Shown here piece by piece: positions 57,639-64,000 of a DNA stretch of 64,000 bases. The notes beneath the pieces are model-generated. The model saw only the letters and a program-made list of their open reading frames with translations, had not been told where the DNA came from and did no database searches. The position numbers and the translations under genes are program-made. Position 1 is the first letter of the stretch. Every line of letters starts with the position of its first letter. Source of the stretch: Irpex lacteus (Eukaryota; Basidiomycota; Agaricomycetes; Polyporales; Irpicaceae); the NCBI GenBank assembly GCA_001986395.2, contig MQVO02000001.1, positions 1,922,001 through 1,986,000 of the forward strand. Reading direction: 5' to 3'.

Positions 57639-58659
57639 TCACTACAAACAAGTCAGCAACTTGAGAAAACAAATAGATGGCACCAGCACTCACCCGCAGG
57701 CTACGAGACCTCATCCTACGTCTGCGTTTCGGGCTGGGTAACGGACTCTCTGTATCATCGGTGGTACGAGACCGCTTGTTTGTAGGCTAACAGAGGGCGT
57801 AAGTCCAGATCGCCCAACCATGCACGGCAGCAGAACTTACCTGGACCGTAAGAGCATCATCTACCTCTGATATTCCACCTGGGTACAGAAACGAATGATG
57901 GTTTGCTTGTGGAGAGAAAGCGTCCAACATGGGTACGTCGCTGTCCGCACTTAAGAGATCATCCAAATCCGAGATACCTCCATCCACAGCCATGCGCAGA
58001 CTGAGATCGCAATCGTCGATACAGACGGCTTGAGGAATGTCCAGCCGTAGGTCGGAATGGCATTCATTCTCTTCCGTAATATCCTCTAGTCCGGTACTCC
58101 GTCGCTGGCGTGGGTAGCGACTGGTCCTAGAAGGCCGGCTATTGAGGACTCTACCCTGGACTCCGTAGAGCACAACGCGTGAATTGATGAGTCCTTCGGA
58201 GTGGATGAGCCATCGGAGGTCAGCTGCGTAAGGTTCCTTGAGTGTATTTCCCTTGCTTGAGCCTGGCCACACCGCATCAGCACTATCGTGCACAGGCTGC
58301 GGGTCGTCGGAGGCTCTTGCCATTGAGCGGTAAACTGACACAGACAGACCGTTGTGCCAAACAGTTTGTATAGCGTATACTGAGTAGTACTCGACGTGCA
58401 TGGTGAAGCTGCCAGAGAAGTAAACCGTGTGCTTTGGCGGTGGTTGTGGAAGGCGGAAGACGTGCGTACAGTCCGAGCGCAGTCGTAGTACGTATTTTAC
58501 CTATGTAGGAAGGCAGCACGCGCAGAACACGAGGATGCCAGCACTTTTCTGGTGACAAACGGCTGGTGTACTGCCACTGAGATTCTGTTATTAAGATGAA
58601 CGACGTCAGTGATTGCTGCCGGTCTAGTAAGAGGTAGAATCTTACTTATCGCGAAACAT
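57639..58659 (-). CDS. Unknown, probably nuclear protein with basic tail
   Basis: Exons in transcript order: 58659-58646 (14 bases), 58584-58545, 58500-57841, 57786-57694 and 57641-57639, giving 269 residues. The last exon is the TGA stop codon alone; if that splice is wrong the protein ends a little differently. The N-terminal 65 residues look beta-rich and ordered (ISVAVHQPFVTRKVKYVLRL, then VYFSGSFTMHVEYYSVYAIQ). The middle is polar, with acidic patches (DDLLSADSDVP). The end, PSPKRRRRMRSRS, is a strong candidate nuclear signal. The model was favoured because frame and protein-like character persist across three short introns (44, 61 and 54 bases). I do not recognise the family. Confidence 0.6.
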
Positions 58660-58920
58660 CTGTAGTTTGTTTGACTGGCATCATCGTTTGGTTCAATTTC
58701 GGGGGTACGCAGCTGGTCGCATGTGAGGGACACGAGGTATATAGTAGGAGTAAGACGATCGAGTGTATAAGAAACGTGGCAGAGGTACGACAGAAGCGAA
58801 AGGGAGCGCAGTATCATCAACAGATAGATCAGCGGGTGCGAGGGCGATGACAGTCTGGACTGACGGCCGATACGCGCGAAATGTGATACGAGAGGCCAGA
58901 TGTTTGTCACCTACGAAACT

Positions 58921-60137
58921 CTACATCCGCCGCCTTCGCAAATCTCTCCAGTTGTTCACTGTGAGCCTATCTTCTGCCCTGAGATTTTCAGTGACTTCCA
59001 GTACGAGGTCGCGAATCTCATCCTCAGACATCTGTCCCATCTCGTCCTCCCAGACGGAGAGTGTCAGGTGAATGGGATCGATGTCGTTGTCGTATGCGGC
59101 ATCTCGGTTTACACCGCAGACGGTAGCAAGGACATCGTTCCCGCCCAACTCCTCCTTGACTGCATCCATGATGCGCTTAATTGCCGGGCCTCGAATGCCC
59201 GTCCAGGTTTCTACGAAACCACCACGGAAGGCGCTCTTGACGTGTTGTTTCGTCCTAGTGACATAGAGCAAGGCGTTGTAGAGCTCGAGTTTGCCAAAGT
59301 GTGAAAGGGCGGAAGTAGCATCGATGGTAATCGCCGAAGATGTTCTGCTAGCGGTGTGACGGCGACGATCGGCAAAGGCTGTGAAGTTGCGGTACATTGG
59401 ACGTTCCCCCGGTTTGCCTTTTTTCTGCATGTTGGCCGTTCGCACCTCGTTCCAGACGTCGAATAAGGGAGAGGAGACCACCCAGTCGAATATTTCTTGC
59501 TGTGTGTCAAATCCCGCTTCCCACTTGTCTACTGACAACGATAAGAAAGACAGGATCTCCGGAAATGACGTACTCAGACGCAGAGTACACGGAGGGGATG
59601 TCGGGACAGGCTTTAAAAGCTGAGGACGAACATTTATATTTAGCATTCATAATATGGGCGTATTCCTTGACCCACTTTCAATCCGTTGCTCCCAAACGCG
59701 AGCTGAGCTGCCCTGGTAATTGAGCCGAGGATCATTCCAAGATCGCCGTACGAGTTGAAGGCAACCGTGCGGTTGAATTCGTCGAGGTCAATGCAGACAC
59801 GTACATCGACCTGATGATAGACATCTGTAGTATCTTGGCCTGGTATCCGTGCGGGTATTGCAAAGTTACTTATGCGATTCCCCTCCACCAACACTGCTTC
59901 GCGTGCGCCGAGAGCTTTCGATACCTCCTCGAGGGCGAACGCCCGGCGGGGGTTACAGACGACAAAGTCGAGGTCACCATGGTCTGCTTTTTCAGGGGCC
60001 TCGCGAGGCACAGCGACATCCCTGTAAAAAGCCTTGAGACACTGGGTGAGATCGTCTTTCAGTCTGTTATACACCTCTGGAGACATGCGAGGGAATGTCG
60101 CTCCAGGTAAGAGGTTTGCAAAGGCGTTTCCACCCAT
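58921..60137 (-). CDS. Nucleotidyltransferase-like conserved fungal protein
   Basis: Exons 60137-59676 and 59619-58921 (transcript order) encode 386 residues. The start MGGNAFANLLPGATFPRM and the motif HGDLDFVV, a DxD pair in a G-D-x-D setting, fit the DNA polymerase beta/nucleotidyltransferase superfold, with the second and third residues as metal ligands. The segment ADVYHQVDVRVC-like (TDVYHQVDVRV) supplies another possible acidic ligand. The C-terminal part (STSFPEILSFLSLSVDKWEA, FDVWNEVRTANM) is helical. I recall uncharacterised proteins of this layout across filamentous fungi, but the reaction is unknown. Introns inside exon 2 cannot be excluded, since it reads open throughout. It is divergent from the zinc-knuckle gene with 285 bases between starts. 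Confidence 0.75.
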
Positions 60138-60422
60138 TATAATCTTGGTGTTGGTGGTTGCAGATTAAGCTTGATACATCTTGGGAGAGTGTAGACATCT
60201 TGTGGACACAATAGGTAGATGATCATCATCACTGGAAAGGGCAAGTACTACTTAGCATGGGTGTGACAGCGTTGGCCAATGAGTGTGACGCTTACCACGT
60301 GGGCTTGTCACATCCCCAAACGCTCGATCCGTGGCGCACTTGCTGCTTTACTTACCACCCTAACTCTTCTCCAACTCTCACCATAAAGCTCGTTCTTATT
60401 TGACCGACACAATAACTCAGCC

Positions 60423-61139
60423 ATGTCAAAGTATGCACCTTGGCGAAAAACAAACTCGAATCCGGTGGCAACATCATCCACTGTTTGCCAGAAATGCCTC
60501 GGCACAGGTATGCGTGATAGGTCTCATAATGGGAGGTTTACTAACACCTATATCATATGTAACTCAGGTCATTTTACATACCAATGTAAGGGCAGCAGAC
60601 CTTATATATCCCGCCCTTCTCGTACCCAGCAACTCGAGAATCCCCGTGTCCTTGCGAAGCTTAAGGCGGACGGTAAACCGTCAGTGGAAGTACCAGAGGA
60701 GTTTAAGCGCAAGTGAGTATCGTTTGCTTTCGCCGTAGAGCTATACTTACCTTCTTTGATAATGCTAGGAGTGGAGTCGCGAACAAGATACTAGAAGACA
60801 AGGAGAAAGCTAGAGCAAAGGAAGGAAGCTCAAAAGATGCTGGCCCGTCACGAAAGAGACGTAAACGGTATGCAAACGGGCCCATCTATCATGATACTCA
60901 GTCTGACGCGTTGCATCTTCAGCGACTCATCTGTGAGCTCGTCGGGATCAAGCAGGTCGTCGTCGAGCGGTTCGTCTGACAGCTCGGACTCGGACTCGGA
61001 TTCGAGTTCCTCGAGCGACTCCGATTCAGATTCTGGATCAGACTCTGGATCAAGCTCGCATTCCCGAGATCGGAAGCGTCGTAGGCCCAGGAGGCGAGCG
61101 AGTAGTAGTGAGAGCGAAGGACGAAGGCCTCGCAAGTGA
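60423..61139 (+). CDS. Zinc-knuckle protein, ZCCHC10-like
   Basis: Exons 60423-60507, 60568-60712, 60769-60867 and 60923-61139 encode 181 residues. A single CCHC knuckle near residues 22-36 (CQKCLGTGHFTYQC) is split by intron 1. It is followed by a conserved-looking RPYISRPSRTQQLENP segment, the hallmark order of ZCCHC10. A Lys-rich part (KEKARAKE, RKRRKR) leads to a Ser/Asp repeat tail of about 40 residues and an Arg-rich end (KRRRPRRRASS), giving an SR-like C-terminus. A role in RNA binding or splicing is inferred from the knuckle and tail; the family is poorly characterised. Confidence 0.9.
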
Positions 61140-61670
61140 TGCTGGGTAGTGGCTACTTGTGATGTACCAGGGCGTAGGAAGTGGATTTCATTCTGAGTAA
61201 GTTATTGCGAGATAAGGCTATTATGTCAAATTTAAGAACGCACTCCAGGTATTGCGGGTGTACTATTTATTTTCATGGACGATTCGCAGCTCAACGGGTT
61301 GCAAATATTACGGTACGCTTTCAAAAACGAAGGCTTTCCAATCCGTATCCTTGCAGCCGCAGCACTGAGAAGTCGGTCTTGGTATTGCACTCCATTGGCT
61401 CATAACGAGAACGGAGACGCGAAGGGCAGAATGTCTGATCTGTAACCGCTTCGCTGTTGTATGAACTATGCTTCAATAGTAGTGTTAGCCATGAACAATA
61501 CATGAATCCATATAGCGGTTTGGATGGAGAATGTTCAGCGTTCGACGTTGCAAGCGTGCTGTGTATTGCCAAAGTCGAGTGTGAGGTCTTCCTTGTGACA
61601 CAGAGCCCGATCCGTATTTTATGAGAATTATAATATCGTCCGTAAAAGTGTACGTAACACGGCCTCGAGA
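61140..61670. other. Convergent gap between zinc-knuckle and V-ATPase c genes
   Basis: About 530 bases between two stop codons. Nothing recognised beyond presumed 3' untranslated sequence. Confidence 0.5.
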
Positions 61671-62493
61671 CTACAAACCAACACACGGTGGTGCCTCCGT
61701 TGCTCGAGAGTTCATGATGAGGGCCACAATTAGGCTGTATAGGTTTCGTCAGAAGACGTGAGTGTGTAATAAGAAAAGCTGCGTACCCGTACAACCCCAA
61801 TACCTCTCCGAAGATGAGGATGAGGACCATAGAGACGAAGACTTTTGATTCATAGACGTATGCTCGTACGCACTGTACGCTCAGGATGAGACACTGCGAC
61901 ACACATTGAACTAAGAAATACGCACTGAGTCTCCTACGTATCCGATTGCATATCCTGCCGCAAGTCCCGTGAATCCACAGGCAAGTCCAGCACCAAGGTG
62001 GATGAAACCTGCGTATAGCGTGTAGTCTGTCGGTCGCACTGGGAAAGAACAAGGCACGAAGGTGAGCTATGTACAGCAATAAGTCTATAGCTATAATGCA
62101 CGTACATCCTCCAGCAATTAGCACAGATACTACCAGCCCGTAGACGGCGATAATTCCAGACATGACAACCGGAATAAGAGACTGCGCACATGCATGAGTT
62201 GACGGATGGTCTTCTATGAGCATAGCAGACGTACCTTCATAATCAACTCAGGCTTAAACGTTCCAAGTCCTGCAATACCTATTCCTGCCTTCGCTGTCCC
62301 AAACGCAGCACCCACGGCTGCAAACCAAGCATGAGGTCACTACAGCAGAGTTACTTGAGGTTAATTGACGTACTGCTGAAGATCATCTAGTACGGCCATT
62401 AGATTCAAACTAGTTTGGAGGGGTTGAGTTACTCACTGCAGAGGCTACGCCTCCAAGACCGAAGAATGGCGCATACGGCGGGCAAAGCGACAT
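61671..62493 (-). CDS. VMA3: V-type proton ATPase 16 kDa proteolipid subunit c
   Basis: Proton-carrying ring subunit of the V0 sector. Seven exons in transcript order: 62493-62437, 62386-62374, 62317-62235, 62181-62106, 62038-61926, 61872-61787 and 61734-61671, giving 163 residues, the usual length. Four hydrophobic helices are seen: [12 protein letters not shown](I)[39 protein letters not shown] and [18 protein letters not shown]. Glu137 in the fourth helix is at the position of the essential proton-binding residue of yeast Vma3. Exon 2 is 13 bases and is needed to keep helix 1 in frame. Vma11-type c' subunits are similar in sequence, so c is the likeliest but not the only reading. Subunit d is encoded 12 kb to the left. 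Confidence 0.95.
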
Positions 62494-63465
62494 GGTGTAT
62501 GTACGAGTTGAAGGGTGCTCTCAGCGTTAAACAGCCTGAGCGTCGAGCAGCGCATCACTGCCGTGACGCGTAAGCTGTGACTTGATCACGACGTGACTGA
62601 TCTTCCCCTAAACGCCAGAAAGATAAGATAGTTGCGTACAATTCCACCAAATGATAGTTCGAACGTTCGCACATGCGGAGGAAGGTTTGCTGTATATCTA
62701 TTCGTCATTAAGAGGAAATCTGACGGCTACGAGCATATAGAGCTCATACAGACGGTTTAACCAGGCGGACCAATGATACTACACCGGGACGAGAAAAACT
62801 ACTTACTATACCACTGCGTAACCAGTGTCATATTTCCGAAGGAAAAACGTGAGAAATCTCGAAAAATATGCCAGAGAAAATACTTACTTTGTAGTTACCT
62901 TTTCCGGAGTCAAAAGTCAAAATAAAGGTAGATACAAATGTCAGATTTCAATACAGTTCGAGAAAGATGTTTGAAAAATTGGCGGAATAAGAACACATCT
63001 TTCCGTGTGAAAAGCCGCCGAAAACATAATAATCTATTCATCGACTTTTCTCACATCTTTCCAGAGGAAAGATGGCACTGGTTACGCAGTGTACTGCTGA
63101 TCAGGGGAAGGAAGACCGTAGAAGTATTTACACGTTTCTGTTGCGGCTCTGCGATTTAGAGAGAAGGTGAAGTATGTTCAGTCCATTAGCAAGACTGTCG
63201 TGGTGACTGTTAATTACTACTAAGGCGGGCAGCTGCCTCAGGCTCAGGCTCTTTTGCTTTCTCACGCCACAAAGACGGAATCGTTCTGAGCGCTCGTCGC
63301 CGTGTAAGCTTTTCGCGAAGAGTTCACATGCCAGTATACTAGTACCGCGTACATTCACCCGCTGCTAGAACTACTACAGAAGTTGGATGCAGGTGTACTG
63401 GTAAACTCTCCAGACTTATATCTGCTGCCATTTATTGATCAGTAAACACCTCGAAACTAGAAACA
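62494..63465. other. Intergenic region containing a MITE
   Basis: The 970-base gap between V-ATPase c and the F-box-like gene holds the AT-rich inverted-repeat element at 62812-63091. The remainder has no credible gene. Confidence 0.55.
62812..63091. mobile_element. MITE-like element with long terminal inverted repeats
   Basis: 280 bases, clearly more AT-rich than its surroundings. The ends share CACTGCGTAACCAGTG exactly, in inverted orientation; similarity continues for about 58 bases at roughly 80 per cent. TAC flanks both ends (62809-62811 and 63092-63094), a likely 3-base target duplication. There is no transposase frame. Such elements are moved by a transposase encoded elsewhere. The terminal 16 bases are themselves palindromic (CACTG...CAGTG). 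Confidence 0.8.
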
Positions 63466-64000
63466 ATGGTGAACGCAGCCCAACTCATCCCCGATGTACT
63501 CGAGCACATCTTTGCGCAGCCCACCCTTGCTCAGATGGGGTCTCGTACGCTAGGTTTCGAAACTATTGAGGACGACTCAGAAATATCCGGAGAACACTGG
63601 ACGAAGCAGATAGAGGCCATGGATCGCCATAAAACACGCTTGTGTCATCCTAATTATAATCTGTACCCCCTCCTCTTCGTTTGCAAAGCCTGGTATCCGA
63701 TCGCACTGCGCCACCTATACCGTTCAGTTGCTATTGGTGTCAACTCCAAAGGTGTATCTGATGGTGGTGCAGCCGGCCTTCTTCATCGCAGTCTCGCTCT
63801 CAAACCACAGCTTGCAGAGGGCGTTCGCCTCCTGGCTCTAGAGAACGCCCTCAACTCAATATACCAGCCGGAAACTTACCCGTCAACTTATATCGCGATC
63901 ATCAGTCTCTGCATCAAGACGACAACACTCGAACTCTGGAACTATGACGGAGATCTATTTGGCTTGTATACCGCCATATCTGGCCTCAAACTGCTCGAAT
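63466..64000 (+). CDS. F-box/LRR-like protein, N-terminal part, cut by window edge
   Basis: Open frame from ATG 63466 to the window end, 178 residues with no stop, so the gene continues beyond 64000. It starts MVNAAQLIPDVLEHIFAQPT, then has a 45-residue charged insert, and continues LYPLLFVCKAWYPIALRHLY. The pair (L)IPDVLEHIF and LLFVCKAWYPIAL is typical of the F-box-like start of Agaricomycete LRR/F-box proteins, which bind Skp1 in SCF ubiquitin ligases. Leucine-rich segments follow (VRLLALENALNSIY, TTLELWNYDGD), fitting the first LRRs. These genes are highly expanded in Agaricomycetes. No intron is seen so far. Confidence 0.75.
   Translation, partial: MVNAAQLIPDVLEHIFAQPTLAQMGSRTLGFETIEDDSEISGEHWTKQIEAMDRHKTRLCHPNYNLYPLLFVCKAWYPIALRHLYRSVAIGVNSKGVSDGGAAGLLHRSLALKPQLAEGVRLLALENALNSIYQPETYPSTYIAIISLCIKTTTLELWNYDGDLFGLYTAISGLKLLE

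Noticed and set aside
61321..62223. Single minus-strand open frame of 300 residues over the proteolipid gene
   Set aside because: It reads through introns of the V-ATPase c gene and past its stop; the spliced 163-residue protein matches the family.

Overview
The window looks like nuclear DNA of a filamentous basidiomycete, most likely an Agaricomycete. The genes are split by many short GT-AG introns, mostly 45 to 65 bases. The gene set is fungal: Zn2Cys6 transcription factors, an alternative oxidase, a thaumatin-like secreted protein, a Spo71-type PH protein and a possible DUF6535-type membrane protein. Intergenic gaps range from about 150 bases to 2 kb. I found no bacterial, plasmid, phage or CRISPR signature. 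Gene models were assembled by hand by splicing reading frames. For every spliced model I summed the exon lengths, and each closes as a whole number of codons, which is my main internal check.

Layout, left to right. 0.2-5.0 kb: Zn2Cys6 factor (+). 5.6-7.7 kb: RING E3 ligase with a CHFR-like Cys-rich domain (+). 8.1-12.4 kb: kelch-BTB protein (-). 14.3-15.0 kb: pyridoxamine-phosphate oxidase (+). 15.4-18.6 kb: second Zn2Cys6 factor, 15 exons (-). 19.0-19.5 kb: small probable mitochondrial protein (+). 21.6-23.3 kb: alternative oxidase (+). 23.7-27.2 kb: Spo71-like protein (+). 27.3-28.0 kb: mitochondrial ribosomal protein uS12m (-), sharing a short divergent promoter with an Nse2/Mms21 SUMO ligase (28.2-29.4, +). 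29.7-30.2 kb: small unknown protein (+). 31.4-32.6 kb: secreted class 3 lipase (+). 32.9-33.6 kb: unknown one-helix membrane protein (+). 33.8 kb: tRNA-Glu (-). 34.1-34.8 kb: Hsp20 (+). 35.2-37.4 kb: Dpb3/CHRAC15-like histone-fold protein (+). 37.9-39.5 kb: 2-oxoglutarate dioxygenase (+). 39.7-41.5 kb: Arc1/AIMP1-like tRNA-binding cofactor (+). 41.7-42.4 kb: uL6m (+). 43.4-44.3 kb: membrane protein (+). 45.2-46.1 kb: ICMT/PEMT-type methyltransferase (-), divergent from a Sec14-type protein (46.5-48.1, +). 48.5-49.8 kb: V-ATPase subunit d (-). 50.1-51.4 kb: alpha/beta hydrolase (+). 51.8-53.1 kb: thaumatin-like protein (-). 54.8-56.8 kb: unknown one-helix protein with internal repeats (+). 57.6-58.7 kb: unknown probable nuclear protein (-). 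58.9-60.1 kb: nucleotidyltransferase-like protein (-). 60.4-61.1 kb: ZCCHC10-like zinc-knuckle protein (+). 61.7-62.5 kb: V-ATPase proteolipid c (-). 62.8-63.1 kb: a MITE. 63.5 kb to the edge: F-box-like gene (+, cut off).

Most genes are core housekeeping genes with no obvious joint pathway. Loose themes are mitochondrial function (AOX, uS12m, uL6m, small mitochondrial protein), the vacuolar proton pump (subunits c and d, 12 kb apart) and ubiquitin/SUMO ligases. I found no convincing new multi-gene system. The most unusual signal is exon structure. At least ten genes need coding exons of 6 to 23 bases, and several of these supply motif residues: a RING cysteine, the dioxygenase RxS motif and a zinc-cluster arm. 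Other items worth checking are a strand-biased hairpin near 54.45 kb, a MITE at 62.8 kb, tandem MCB boxes plus a MARE palindrome in a divergent promoter at 46.27 kb, and a three-fold repeat in an unknown protein.
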